Part shown: positions 19,201 to 27,278 of the stretch, piece after piece
Position numbering within the stretch: the stretch's first letter is position 1
How the letters are laid out: each line of letters opens with the position of its first letter
NCBI GenBank assembly: GCA_903847975.1
Contig: CAINFC010000192.1
Coordinates: forward strand, 1-60,215
Source of the DNA: an uncultured Acidobacteriota bacterium
GTDB lineage: Bacteria > Acidobacteriota > UBA6911 > CAINFC01
Length of the DNA: 60,215 nt
Direction: 5' to 3'
Made by a program: the position numbers and the translations under genes
The notes under the pieces: model-generated
Told to the model about the DNA's origin: nothing
The model's input: only the letters and a program-made list of their open reading frames with translations
Database searches by the model: none

Positions 19201-19323
19201 TGCGAATCCCTGCCGGAGACGATTCAAATCCGTATCCGCGCCCTCCGGGAAGGCAGCAATCCCAGTCGGGCCGGCCAGGGCCAGCCCCAGAAATAACAGC
19301 ATCCGATTCCACTGCTCTCTCAC
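16279..19323 (-). CDS. Secreted glycoside hydrolase, GH106-like (alpha-L-rhamnosidase type)
   Basis: The 1014-residue product has a signal peptide (RMLLFLGLALAGPTGIAAF) and then the hallmark N-terminus of GH106-like proteins: FASPPESSRPGVYWYFMDGN, LSKAAMTADLESMKEAGIGN, VDFLSEEWQEHFVHAVREAE, LGIAITLGVGPGWTGSGGPW. The middle has HMDSWEMGAQNWSRHFREEF and AEAFTAHKDAWRQYP, and the C-terminus has a galactose-binding-like beta domain (ELYLDLGEVNCLARVRLNGR, DLGVVWSAPYRV). GH106 cleaves alpha-L-rhamnose from pectic and similar glycans. GTG at 19323 is preferred because AGGAG lies 9 nt before it; ATG at 19302 is an alternative. The frame stays open further upstream, but that part lies opposite the divergent M64 gene and is not protein-like. 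Confidence 0.82.
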   Translation of the reverse strand: MREQWNRMLLFLGLALAGPTGIAAFPEGADTDLNRLRQGFASPPESSRPGVYWYFMDGNLSKAAMTADLESMKEAGIGNLVFLEVNVGIPRGKVDFLSEEWQEHFVHAVREAERLGIAITLGVGPGWTGSGGPWVSGAQSMKHLVASGVSVNGGSRQVIALPKPAPRKPYFGERTLTPELKKQWLDYYEDVAVLAFPTPAGGFRIQDVDEKALYYRAPYTSVAGVKPFLPSLAGYDEPPKDAIIPSDRLVDLTRSLKDDGTLEWEVPGGSWTILRLGSRNNGAVTRPAPAPGLGFEADKFDREALMSHLESFTGRLLRKTGLPRKELPGGLKMLHMDSWEMGAQNWSRHFREEFRKRRGYDPLPYYPVYAGYAVESLEKSERFLWDLRQTAQELVIENHAGQLKAYGQKYNLGLSIEPYDMNPTADMELGALADVPMAEFWSKGYGFNSAWSCLQAASIAHIEGKKVVAAEAFTAHKDAWRQYPGSMKNQGDWAFAAGINRLVYHTFQHQFLPESLKPGMTMGPYGVHHDRSQTWWPMADGYHRYISRCQFLLQQGRPVADLLYLTPEGAPQVFRAPASALRGEEALPDRRGFNFDGCAPSQLRAATVRAGKIVFPSGASYRLLVLPASQTMTPGLLEKIGMLVRAGASILGNPPGKSPSLADGPEGDLKLAAMVKDIWGGSAVPSGLAARSFGQGKVFWGEALSGIAGTELYPDYEMTASLLRSLGMAEAFQAGDSLRYAHHSHSFGDLFFVSNATGSPVSSVCAFRASRGEPELWDPMTGEIRPLADYRRKKEITQIPLSFEAFQSYFVVFQGKETRVKAGPGKSNFPALTELAGIAGPWEVSFDPRQGGPGEVVFPRLEDWTRSRDEGIRYYSGIARYRRELDLSEDIKAKNRELYLDLGEVNCLARVRLNGRDLGVVWSAPYRVKITEAVLPGKNRLEIEVANLWPNRLIGDERRPDDGIKNGRWPDWLLRGESRTSGRFTFTTARFYQPDSELLKSGWIGPARLLEAAR

Positions 19324-19419
19324 GTCGTCTCTCTCCTTGTTTCTTCCTGCCGTTGGCCCCTGATTTCTATGCACATTGTAATCGATCTTTCGTGCGGAGC
19401 ATACCGCGGCTGCCAAAGG

Positions 19420-19425
19420 TATAAT
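19420..19425 (+). promoter_or_regulatory. Possible -10 box (TATAAT) before the M64 peptidase gene
   Basis: A perfect TATAAT lies 75 nt before the start codon at 19501 in the divergent spacer. No convincing -35 hexamer is seen 16-18 nt upstream, so the call rests on the -10 match and position only. Confidence 0.3.
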
Positions 19426-19500
19426 CCTGGCGGCGATTATTATCGGGACAAGCGGATCCATCATCCCGGCGCAAGCCGGAATTCCAGGGAGGAATCGAAA

Positions 19501-20895
19501 ATGAAACATACACTGGCCTGGGCCGCCGCGCTTTTTACCATGGTCGCCGGCCTGCCGGCTGCGGCCACCATGCGCCTGGACTACTTCCACACCGGGAACG
19601 CCGCCCATGAAATCTTCAGTCTGGACGGCATTTCCGTAGAGCCGCTGCCCTGGCCGGGCCGCGCCGCACGGAACGTGGACGATTCCAACCTGGGCAAGTA
19701 TCTCTTCGAGGTGCTCGACCGCCGGACGAACCGGGTGATCTATTCCCGGGGATTTGCCTCGATTTTCGGGGAATGGGAAACAACCGACGAAGCCAAAGCC
19801 GTGCATCGCACCTTCCATGAGTCGCTGCGCTTTCCCGAGCCGGAAGGCGAGGTCCAGGTGGTGCTCAAGAAGCGCGGCGAGTCGAACGCCTTCCGTGAGA
19901 TCTGGTCCGTGCTCGTCGACCCGGCAGACATGTTCGTGGACCGTTCCCGCGGCACACCCCCGGCGACCCTCCTGCCCCTGGAGAAGAACGGCCCTCCGGC
20001 CGAAAAGGTTGACCTGCTGATCCTCGGCGACGGATTTACCGCTGCGGAGAGCGGCAAATTCGAAAAGGACGCCCGGCGCCTTGTGGAGCTGCTGTTTGCC
20101 GTCTCCCCTTTCCGGGAGCGCCGCCACGATTTCAACGTCTGGGGCCTGTGTCCGTCTTCGGCCGAATCGGGAATTTCCCGCCCCTCTACCGGCATCTACC
20201 GACAGTCGCCCGCCGGTGCCACGTATGACGCCTTCGGCTCGGAGCGTTATGTCCTGACGTTTGACAACCGCTCCTTCCGCCGGATCGCCTCGTTCGCCCC
20301 CTACGAATTTGTGGAGATCCTGGTCAACAGCCGCACCTATGGCGGCGGCGGCATCTTCGGTCTTTACGCCACCGTGGCTGCCGACAGCCACTGGTCCCCC
20401 TACATTTTCATCCATGAATTCGGTCACCACTTTGCCGGCCTGGCCGACGAGTACTACACCTCCGATGTTGCTTATGTTGCGCCGCTCCGACTGCAGGAAC
20501 CCTGGGAACCGAACGTGACCGCCGAGCCGCAGCGCGATCGGCTGAAATGGAAAGAGCTTCTCACGGCGGATATTCCGCTGCCGACGCCCTGGGGAAAGGA
20601 AGCGTTCGAAATCTATTCCCGCGAGATCCAGCAAAAGCGCCGCGAGCTCCGGGCCATGCGCCGTCCGGAGGAGGAGATGGACGCTCTTTTCCGCCGGGAG
20701 CAGGAGCACGAAAGCCGCCTGCTCGGATCGGAAAAATACGCAGGCCGGACCGGGGCCTTTGAGGGGGCCATGTATCAAGCCAAGGGGTACTTCCGCTCCG
20801 AGGCCGACTGCATCATGTTCACCCGCGACCCGGTTCCCTTCTGTCGCGTCTGCCGCAAGGCGATCGACCGGGTGATCGACCTGTACACCCGTTGA
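19501..20895 (+). CDS. Secreted M64 (IgA-peptidase-type) zinc metallopeptidase
   Basis: The 464-residue product has a signal peptide (MKHTLAWAAALFTMVAGLPAAA) and an N-terminal beta domain of about 120 residues, as in M64 proteins. The peptidase domain begins near residue 160 with KVDLLILGDGFTAAESGKF, continues with FNVWGLCPSSAESGISRPS, and has the zinc site HEFGHHFAGLADEYY near residue 305. The C-terminal CIMFTRDPVPFCRVCRKAID is also typical. Although the family is named for IgA peptidase, members are widespread in free-living bacteria and the substrate here is unknown. AGGGAGG lies 8 nt before ATG 19501. It diverges from the GH106-like gene. Confidence 0.9.
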   Translation: MKHTLAWAAALFTMVAGLPAAATMRLDYFHTGNAAHEIFSLDGISVEPLPWPGRAARNVDDSNLGKYLFEVLDRRTNRVIYSRGFASIFGEWETTDEAKAVHRTFHESLRFPEPEGEVQVVLKKRGESNAFREIWSVLVDPADMFVDRSRGTPPATLLPLEKNGPPAEKVDLLILGDGFTAAESGKFEKDARRLVELLFAVSPFRERRHDFNVWGLCPSSAESGISRPSTGIYRQSPAGATYDAFGSERYVLTFDNRSFRRIASFAPYEFVEILVNSRTYGGGGIFGLYATVAADSHWSPYIFIHEFGHHFAGLADEYYTSDVAYVAPLRLQEPWEPNVTAEPQRDRLKWKELLTADIPLPTPWGKEAFEIYSREIQQKRRELRAMRRPEEEMDALFRREQEHESRLLGSEKYAGRTGAFEGAMYQAKGYFRSEADCIMFTRDPVPFCRVCRKAIDRVIDLYTR

Positions 20896-20903
20896 TTTCC
20901 TTT

Positions 20904-21021
20904 GACTTTTTACCGATTTGGCAGGGAAGAAGAAGGTTTAAATGAATACCCGACCCGGCAATTAATTGCCGGGCTGCAATCTTGCCGTCCCTTACGGGAC
21001 TTTGCCTCGGGATAAATGAAA
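20904..21021 (+). repeat. Dispersed palindromic repeat, full copy
   Basis: It starts with GACTTTTTAC (20904-20913), contains the 20-nt perfect palindrome centred on CCGGCAATTAATTGCCGG (20954-20973) and the hairpin GTCCC-ttac-GGGAC (20987-21000), and ends with a GGGATAAATGAAA tail. The two palindromes lie 13 nt apart. The same pair with similar spacing occurs at 55708-55753. It follows directly on the M64 stop and reaches close to the end of the convergent dehydrogenase gene, so it may also act as a terminator-like structure. Confidence 0.7.
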
Positions 21022-21085
21022 TTTCAACTTATTGCGAGATTATCCGGGAAGAGGGAGCTCCCTTCCAGGTAGACAGGCAGGCTGG

Positions 21086-22195
21086 CTATCCCTCGAATCC
21101 CCGATGGGCACGCGAACGCGACTTGCCGAAGCTATCCGCCATGAGCATGGCGTCGAGAACCTTTTCCGGAGTGATCCGACCGGCTTCGTGGTGGATGCCC
21201 TCCGCCGGAGCACAGGCTTTTTCCGCAGCCATCCTGATGTGGCTGCGGTCCGGATTCGGCAATCCGATCTGAGCCAAGGTGGTCGGCAATCCGACCCGCT
21301 CGCAAAAACCGTACACTTCTTCGATCTGCCGCGGCGCGGCGTCGGTCAGGAAAAGGCCGGTCAGGGTTCCAAAGGCCACTTTCTCCCCGTGATAACAGGA
21401 GTGCGTTTCTTCCAGTGCGGTGAGCCCGTTGTGAACCGAATGGGCCGCGGCCAGGCCGGAACTTTCGAATCCGATGCCGCTCAGCAGAATGTTGGCCTCG
21501 ATGATGTGATCCAGAGCCGCTGTGACCAGGTGGTTTTCACAGGCGATCCGGGCGGAGTGGCCATAAGTCATCAGGGTATCATAACAGAGCCGGGCCAGGG
21601 CCAGTCCGGTCAGAGTGCTGATTCCGGCACATTCGTTGGAAGACTGAGTCCGCCGGCAGGATTCCGCCTCGAACCAGGTGGCCAGGGCGTCCCCCATTCC
21701 GGCTACCAGGAAGCGGCTGGGAGCATCGGCGATGATCCGGCTGTCGACCAGCACCACCTGGGGATTCATTTTCTGATAGGCCACCGCCTCAAAGACCCCG
21801 CTTTCGGAATAGATGACCGCACAACCGCTGCAGGGGGCATCCGTGGAAGCGATCGTCGGAACGATAATCACCTGGATGCCGGTGCGGTCTGCGGCAATTT
21901 TTGCGGTATCGATGACCTTTCCGCCGCCCATGCCGATGACGATGTCCGCCTCTTCCTGGCGGATCCGCTCCACCAGCCGGCCCAATTCCGCTTCGCAGCA
22001 TTCTCCGCGGAAAAGCTCCACGGGCAGGGCCGCCTCTTTCCACCGGTCGGCATAAGCCGGGAGGATTTTCTCCCGCCCGGTCGGCGAGGTGAGGATCAGT
22101 CCTTTTTTCCCCAGCAGGCGCACCAGCTGAGGCAGTTCGCCGAGCGCTCCTTCTCCTTGAATATATTTCCCCGGAAAAACGGCCTTCAAAAACAT
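21086..22195 (-). CDS. gldA: GldA-type glycerol dehydrogenase (iron-type alcohol dehydrogenase superfamily)
   Basis: The 369-residue product is full length for GldA, which oxidises glycerol to dihydroxyacetone with NAD and a bound metal ion. Visible motifs are FPGKYIQGEGALGELP at the N-terminus, IGMGGGKVIDTAKIAAD (NAD-binding), VPTIASTDAPCSGCAVIYSE, and the metal ligands in GMGDALATWFEAE (Asp near 170), AAHSVHNGLT (His near 253) and CYHGEKVAFG (His near 270). A clear promoter lies just upstream at 22230-22258 and AAGGAG lies ahead of ATG 22195. No glycerol uptake or dihydroxyacetone kinase gene is nearby, so the physiological alcohol could differ. Confidence 0.92.
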   Translation of the reverse strand: MFLKAVFPGKYIQGEGALGELPQLVRLLGKKGLILTSPTGREKILPAYADRWKEAALPVELFRGECCEAELGRLVERIRQEEADIVIGMGGGKVIDTAKIAADRTGIQVIIVPTIASTDAPCSGCAVIYSESGVFEAVAYQKMNPQVVLVDSRIIADAPSRFLVAGMGDALATWFEAESCRRTQSSNECAGISTLTGLALARLCYDTLMTYGHSARIACENHLVTAALDHIIEANILLSGIGFESSGLAAAHSVHNGLTALEETHSCYHGEKVAFGTLTGLFLTDAAPRQIEEVYGFCERVGLPTTLAQIGLPNPDRSHIRMAAEKACAPAEGIHHEAGRITPEKVLDAMLMADSFGKSRSRAHRGFEG

Positions 22196-22229
22196 AGCTC
22201 CGCTCCTTTTCTTTTAAATTCTGTCGGAA

Positions 22230-22258
22230 ATTCTATCGGCTCTGCCACCGGCTGTCAA
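22230..22258 (-). promoter_or_regulatory. Sigma-70-type promoter of the gldA-like gene
   Basis: On the minus strand TTGACA (22258-22253) and TAGAAT (22235-22230) are separated by 17 nt, placing a transcription start about 25-30 nt before ATG 22195. It lies between the end of the upstream gene and this one, so the dehydrogenase can be transcribed on its own. Confidence 0.7.
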
Positions 22259-22270
22259 AGAACCGAAGTG

Positions 22271-24976
22271 CTACAGGCCCAGCAGGAAATCCGGCAGGAT
22301 GGTTTTTACCATGCGGTAGATGCTGACGGGCACCGAAAAGGTGACCGGCTTGGTACGCTTCAGATCCGCATATTCCGTGGGGTTCCGATAAATGAGGTAC
22401 TTCCGGGGGTGCGCGGTCAGCCGGTCCTCCCCGAGCAGGCTAAAGGCGCTGTGGTCCGCAATCCACAGGTCGGCTGCGCCCAGCTGCAGATCGCTGACCA
22501 CCGGCAGGAAGGGGCACAAATCCCGGAACTGATCCTCCAGGAAATACTGCAGGGGCTTGTCCTCCAGCACAATATTGACCCGCGGTAGCGCCCCCGACCG
22601 CAGCCCCGCGGACCCGCCGCCCTCCTTTTCCGCCTTCATCACCGCCAGCAGGCCTTCCAGTGCCGGGAATTTTTTCAGCAAGGTGGCCAGGGCCTCCTGC
22701 CCCCCCTCTTCCTCGCGGGAATAAACGGGCCAGAGCCTTTTCAGCACCGCGGTGCAGCGCAGAAGGAAAGCCAGCGGCTGGTCCCGCAGGAGATCTTCCA
22801 GGACCGTAAAATTGAGCGGGGATATTTTCAGACAGACGTCGATATCCCGGTAAACATTCTCCATCTGCCGCACTTCCTCCTGCAGAAGGTTGGCTGCGTC
22901 CCGCGCCGATTTCAGGACCGCATGCTCCTGCGGGGACATCGACTGCTGCCGACGCTCCTGCAGCAGGTTCAACCCCTCCTGGATCGAGCGGACCGACGTC
23001 TGGTGCAGGGCTTTCAGGCTTTTCAGAATTTTCAGGCAGTGGGTCAGGCCTTCCGACTGTCCGGGTTCCAGCATCAGCTCTACGAACCGGATCATGTTTT
23101 CGCGGGATCGCAGGGAAAGCACGGGCTCCATGGCCGCCAGTCCGGCCAGTGCCGCGCCCTGCCGCTCCTCGTGCGCCGCCAGGCTCTCCAGGAAGCACTC
23201 TTTCTGCAGGCAGGAAGTGAGGGCGGCGAAGGGAAACAGCTGCATCAGAACGTGGAAGTAGGCCCCTCCCTGCCGGAAATGAGACCCCACCTGCTCCGGA
23301 TCAAAGAGAATCGGTTCCGCCTCCCGGTCCCGGAAGGCGCACACCAGGTCCATGGCTTTGGATTTCAGAGGAGCGTCGGCCGATTGCAGAAAACGAAACA
23401 GGAGATCCCGAAACCGGGGATAACTGCCGGCGGTTATATTGTTCAGAATGAGGATCTGCTGCTCCTGGGTCTGCTCCTCGAGGTGCACGGCCATGAAGGA
23501 AACGCCGAATTCGTTTTTCATGAGAGCCGCCAGGGCCTTTTCCGTCATTTCGCCGCCCTGCCGGTATTCGCTGAGGAGAAATTCACCGGCGGCCGACACC
23601 GGGGCCAGCTTTTCCAGAAGCCCCTCGCGCAGCTCGGGCTTTTGCCGGTAGGCATCCAGCACCAGGGGCAGAAACCGGTTATCCGGAGCGGCCAGAAGGA
23701 ACCCAAGACATTTTTCCTGCAGCAACCGGCTCCCGATCCCGGAAAACCGGTGATACAGATCTTCCCCAACTTCGGCCGCCAGAAAAGGAAACCGCTGCAG
23801 ATAACGCCGGTAGGCTTCGGCCAGAACAACTTTTCTCTGCATCTCCTCCGGCTCTTCGGGAGAAACGGCCGGGGATGTCAGCTGGTTCATCAGGAAAGGA
23901 AACAGCATAGGGTTGGCATTTTTATCGTCCATGTCGCATAGAATCTCGAAGGCTCCCTCCCGCAGGCTGGGAAGCGGGTGAGCCAGGTACCGCCGGAAGA
24001 CGGGCACCTGCTCGGCCTTGAGGTGCTTGTGCAGCAGCGGTAGCACCGCCTGAACCGCGGAACGGTCCTCTCCGCAGGACAGAAACCTTTCTATGAGCAC
24101 CAGGCCGGGATGCTTCTGCCGGATCCGGTTCACCTCCGAGCCCACCAGGTCTTTCAGAATGGAATTGGTTTGCAGATCCTTCAGCTTGAGAAGCTCCTGC
24201 AAGGCATCGATGTTCTCGTACTTGGAGAGAAGCAGGAGGGTTTCCTTTTTATCCTTGACATTGGAAAGCAGGCCTGCCAGCCGGCTCAGAACCGGAACCA
24301 GATCCAGCCTGGGGTAGCCCTGCAGCCACCGCATCAGGTGGACCTTATCGTAATCGTCCAGCTCCGCAGAAAGTACCAGGTCGCTGATTTCCGTCTGGCT
24401 TTCCGCCGTCGGATCGCTCAAACGCCGGTTGAGATTTTGAATGGTGGCCTGTCCGGCGTTCCGGACGTAGTCGATCAGCATCTGCCGCAAGGAGCCCATT
24501 GTCGCCGGCGGCTCGGAAGGCTTCGGAGAGGGGGATATCGGATGAGCGGCCTCTTCCTGGGATGCCCGGGGGGAACCAGACGCGCTTTTAGGCTCCGCAA
24601 GATTCAGCCCTTGCAGGAGCGAGAGCGTCTTTTCCCGATTCACCGGCCGCAGCAGGAGTCCGACACAGCGGTTCCGCACCGCTTTCAGAATTTCCTCCTG
24701 CCCGCCCTGCGCAGCGACGGCAATGGTCCGGGCCGGGGGCAAACCGCTATGCGTTTCCACCTGGCGCATCTGTCGCAGCAGATCATACCCTGCGATATCC
24801 TTCAATTCGAGGTCCAGCGTTACCAGCACGAACGGGTCGTTTTCCAGGACGGCCTGCCCGAATCGCTGCAAAGCCTCCTGTCCGGAGGAGACAGACTCGC
24901 ATGAACCGAAGGAGGAGAGGACCTCCGCCAGCTTTTTCCTGGTAAACAGGTCATGATCAACGATCAGTATGCGCAT
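22271..24976 (-). CDS. Receiver-domain protein with long helical (alpha-solenoid-like) region
   Basis: The 901-residue protein starts with a receiver-like domain (1-125): LIVDHDLFTRKKLAEVL, the acceptor-site region LVTLDLELKDIAGYDLLRQM, and LLLRPVNREKT. The usual Thr/Ser position reads Ala (TIAVAAQ) and the conserved Lys is Arg, so phosphorylation chemistry may be altered. After an Ala/Pro/Ser linker, residues about 170-790 are almost all amphipathic helix with Leu-rich repeats of 30-45 residues, HEAT-like in appearance (for example VFRRYLAHPLPSLREGAFEI). The end (about 805-901) has beta/alpha character (VNIVLEDKPLQYFLED, AADLWIADHSAFSLLG) and could be a second degenerate receiver. No known output domain is recognised. 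A receiver/PAS gene lies 24 nt upstream on the same strand. Confidence 0.75.
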   Translation of the reverse strand: MRILIVDHDLFTRKKLAEVLSSFGSCESVSSGQEALQRFGQAVLENDPFVLVTLDLELKDIAGYDLLRQMRQVETHSGLPPARTIAVAAQGGQEEILKAVRNRCVGLLLRPVNREKTLSLLQGLNLAEPKSASGSPRASQEEAAHPISPSPKPSEPPATMGSLRQMLIDYVRNAGQATIQNLNRRLSDPTAESQTEISDLVLSAELDDYDKVHLMRWLQGYPRLDLVPVLSRLAGLLSNVKDKKETLLLLSKYENIDALQELLKLKDLQTNSILKDLVGSEVNRIRQKHPGLVLIERFLSCGEDRSAVQAVLPLLHKHLKAEQVPVFRRYLAHPLPSLREGAFEILCDMDDKNANPMLFPFLMNQLTSPAVSPEEPEEMQRKVVLAEAYRRYLQRFPFLAAEVGEDLYHRFSGIGSRLLQEKCLGFLLAAPDNRFLPLVLDAYRQKPELREGLLEKLAPVSAAGEFLLSEYRQGGEMTEKALAALMKNEFGVSFMAVHLEEQTQEQQILILNNITAGSYPRFRDLLFRFLQSADAPLKSKAMDLVCAFRDREAEPILFDPEQVGSHFRQGGAYFHVLMQLFPFAALTSCLQKECFLESLAAHEERQGAALAGLAAMEPVLSLRSRENMIRFVELMLEPGQSEGLTHCLKILKSLKALHQTSVRSIQEGLNLLQERRQQSMSPQEHAVLKSARDAANLLQEEVRQMENVYRDIDVCLKISPLNFTVLEDLLRDQPLAFLLRCTAVLKRLWPVYSREEEGGQEALATLLKKFPALEGLLAVMKAEKEGGGSAGLRSGALPRVNIVLEDKPLQYFLEDQFRDLCPFLPVVSDLQLGAADLWIADHSAFSLLGEDRLTAHPRKYLIYRNPTEYADLKRTKPVTFSVPVSIYRMVKTILPDFLLGL

Positions 24977-25000
24977 GGTACCCCGTCTGTTCTTTCCCTT

Positions 25001-26326
25001 TCATTGCAAAACCGTCGTATCTGATGAAGGCCCAAAAAGTCCGAAAAACAGGAAGTCAGAATGCAGTAGCCGGAATCCAGAATAGAAAAAGACATTTTTC
25101 TGCAGGTTACCCCTATTCTTCACCTCCCGCTGGAATTCCCTGATGGCAGGCGTAGCAGGCACCAGCCGGTTCAGCTCTCCGGCCCGGTCGATGACGGCAA
25201 GATTGTGGAGAGGCAACAGCCTTTTTAACTCTTCCATGAGAGCTCCCCGCTTTTCGCGATCGGGCTCCCGGCCCGTTGTTTCCTCTGCCTGAGCCTCGGG
25301 CTCCGGCCCCTGGCCCGATTGCTTCCAAGGGACCGGAAGGGATTTTTTCATTTCCGCAAACTGAGCCCGGATCTTGCTCTCCGATTGCTTCTTCCCGGTA
25401 ATGTCGTCGTAAATCACGTAGACGCTGGAGCATGTCTCCTGCCAGGAATCCTTCAGCGGAATGGCCGTGATCTGCAGCCAACGGTGGCTGTCATGGATGG
25501 GATGATAGACCCCCATTATGGACGGACCGACATTCTCCCCGCTGCGCAAGGCGCCCATTGAAGGATGATCCTCATACGGCATCGGAGTACCGTCCTCGTA
25601 AATGCTCTTCCAGCAGGGATCCCCGGAAGTTTTCCCCAGCAGCTGGCTCAAGGGGTACCCGAGGATATTGCCGGCGGCCGGATTGGCCGATCGTATGGTG
25701 CCCTCCGCATCCTGGTAAACAACCCCCTGCACCATGGTCTCGAAAAGTCGTCGATGGTCTTCTTCCCTTTGCCGAACCTCGGAGCTCTGCTTATCCAGAA
25801 ATCCCTGCGCCAGCAGCAGGGTCTGCTCCCGCCGCAACCGGGAGCAGATTTCCAGCAGGTATTTCGGCTCGAAGGGTTTGCGCACGCAGGCCGCGGCTCC
25901 CTTCCGAACCCAATCAAGGGCCAGCTCCGGCTCGGAGTCGACGGTCATCATGGCATTGATCCACTCCAGGAATACCGTGCTGTCCAGGGGATAGGGAAAG
26001 AAGGCCTCGGCACCCAGATCCCGGGCCATGCGCCGGGTTTCATCCCAGGCAAAGGTGGCGAAAATTACCATGATAGGGACGCTGTTAAAGGCACGGTATT
26101 CGGCGGAGTGCAGGCATCGGCAGAATTGCCAGCCATCCATTCCGGGCATGCTGAGATCGGTGATCACCAGGGCCGGCGGACTGGCTGGATCCATGGCCTG
26201 CAGCGCTTCTTCCGCGGTGAGGAAGGGACGAGGATGAAGGCCGGCTTTGGAAACCAGGCGCTCCAGCAGGAAAAGCTGCCCAGGATCGTCATTCACCACG
26301 AAGGCATCGGCAGATCGGAAACCCAC
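25001..26326 (-). CDS. Receiver/PAS protein with truncated second receiver and repeat-derived tail
   Basis: The 441-residue product from GTG 26326 has a receiver (5-125; NDDPGQ, phospho-acceptor in LVITDLSMPGMDGW). It then has only the last third of a second receiver (about 130-170; ALDWVRKGAAACVRKPFEPKYL). A coiled linker leads to one PAS domain (about 195-320; LFETMVQGVVYQDAEGTIRS, NILGYPLSQLLGK). No histidine kinase or other effector follows. The last 35 or so residues (from GNLQKNVFFYSGFRLLHSDF) are read through DNA resembling the dispersed GACTTTTT repeat, so the gene is probably truncated. It precedes the 901-residue receiver protein by 24 nt, and the two may work together. Confidence 0.75.
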   Translation of the reverse strand: MGFRSADAFVVNDDPGQLFLLERLVSKAGLHPRPFLTAEEALQAMDPASPPALVITDLSMPGMDGWQFCRCLHSAEYRAFNSVPIMVIFATFAWDETRRMARDLGAEAFFPYPLDSTVFLEWINAMMTVDSEPELALDWVRKGAAACVRKPFEPKYLLEICSRLRREQTLLLAQGFLDKQSSEVRQREEDHRRLFETMVQGVVYQDAEGTIRSANPAAGNILGYPLSQLLGKTSGDPCWKSIYEDGTPMPYEDHPSMGALRSGENVGPSIMGVYHPIHDSHRWLQITAIPLKDSWQETCSSVYVIYDDITGKKQSESKIRAQFAEMKKSLPVPWKQSGQGPEPEAQAEETTGREPDREKRGALMEELKRLLPLHNLAVIDRAGELNRLVPATPAIREFQREVKNRGNLQKNVFFYSGFRLLHSDFLFFGLFGPSSDTTVLQ

Positions 26327-26662
26327 AATCTACTTCTCACTTTTCTGGAAAGATATTTTCTAACCTATGAGCGATGAACGCTTTTCTACTGATCAGCGGC
26401 TGGCTTGGATTGTAAGCGCTGTGTGGCCGGAGTGTCAAGATTATAAGCGGGAAAAGGCGGTGAGCAAATGCGGCAACCGCTCCCAGGTGGCAGATCGGCG
26501 GCACAGCCATACCCACCCTCGGCCTCCGGTTGTTCCGGCTTTACACTCCCGGATCGATATCGTACAATGGGCCCATGATTTCAGGTTGCCAGGAGCAGCA
26601 ATGAGCAGGCCATCATTCCCAAGCGGTTTCCTGACCGCATTCCGCCAGGATGTTTCCCATCT
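26327..26662. other. Intergenic region upstream of cobO
   Basis: The 336-base spacer separates the divergent receiver/PAS and cobO genes. It holds the promoter at 26540-26568. I looked for a cobalamin riboswitch because of the downstream gene, and saw no B12-box-like sequence. No RNA gene or coding frame is apparent. Confidence 0.5.
26540..26568 (+). promoter_or_regulatory. Sigma-70-type promoter of cobO
   Basis: TTTACA (26540-26545) and TACAAT (26563-26568) are separated by exactly 17 nt. Transcription would start near 26575, giving a leader of about 90 nt ahead of ATG 26663. Confidence 0.65.
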
Positions 26663-27232
26663 ATGACCTTCGAAAATTACCGGCAGAAAGAGACCGTCGC
26701 CCTCGTTTACACCGGGGAAGGCAAAGGAAAAACCAGCGCCAGCCTGGGTCTTATGGCCCGGGCCCTGGGGCACGGCTGGTCGGTGGCTTTCCTTCAGTTC
26801 ATCAAGCACTGGCAGGTCGGGGAGCACGATTTTATTCAGAAAATTCAGCCCCTGTTCGGAGCGCAGCTGCACTTTTACAAGGGAGGCAGGGGCTTCTATA
26901 ACGCCGGTGAAATCAGCGCCGCCAACATCCCCGAGCAGGAGCACCGCGACGCCGCGGAAAGAACCTACCTCGAAGCAATGGCATGCGCCCGGAGCGGAAA
27001 CTTCCAGCTGGTCATCTGCGATGAGATGAGCAACGCGGTGCACGACGGCCTGCTGAAGGAGGAAGCGCTGGAGGCGGTCCTCCGCGAACGTCATGAAAGA
27101 ACTTCGATCTGCATCACCGGCCGCTATTTTCCGGAGAGGCTGCTGCCCCTGGTCGATATCGCCACCCACATGTCCAAGATCAAGCACCATTTCGACGATC
27201 GGTTCCTGGCCAATCCCGGCATCGATTACTGA
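26663..27232 (+). CDS. cobO: Cob(I)yrinic acid a,c-diamide adenosyltransferase (CobO/BtuR)
   Basis: This enzyme transfers the adenosyl group of ATP to cob(I)alamin or its precursor, the last activation step towards coenzyme B12. The 189-residue protein is the normal length. The P-loop YTGEGKGKTSASLGLMARAL lies at about residues 16-35, followed by WSVAFLQFIKHW, the Walker-B-like LVICDEMSNAVHDGLL and a C-terminal VDIATHMSKIKHHFD that matches the family's conserved end. No other cobalamin genes are nearby, so it may serve salvage. It is transcribed alone from the promoter at 26540. Confidence 0.95.
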   Translation: MTFENYRQKETVALVYTGEGKGKTSASLGLMARALGHGWSVAFLQFIKHWQVGEHDFIQKIQPLFGAQLHFYKGGRGFYNAGEISAANIPEQEHRDAAERTYLEAMACARSGNFQLVICDEMSNAVHDGLLKEEALEAVLRERHERTSICITGRYFPERLLPLVDIATHMSKIKHHFDDRFLANPGIDY

Positions 27233-27278
27233 AAGACGATGGTCCGGCAATAAGTCCCTCTCCCCGTCCCGACTGTGC

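Noticed and set aside
19324-20778. Upstream extension of the GH106-like frame to 20778
   Set aside because: That part is antisense to the M64 peptidase gene. The signal peptide and ribosome site at 19323-19337 place the true start there.
26570-26662. Cobalamin riboswitch ahead of cobO
   Set aside because: The leader is only about 90 nt and shows no B12-box-like or other conserved riboswitch segments.
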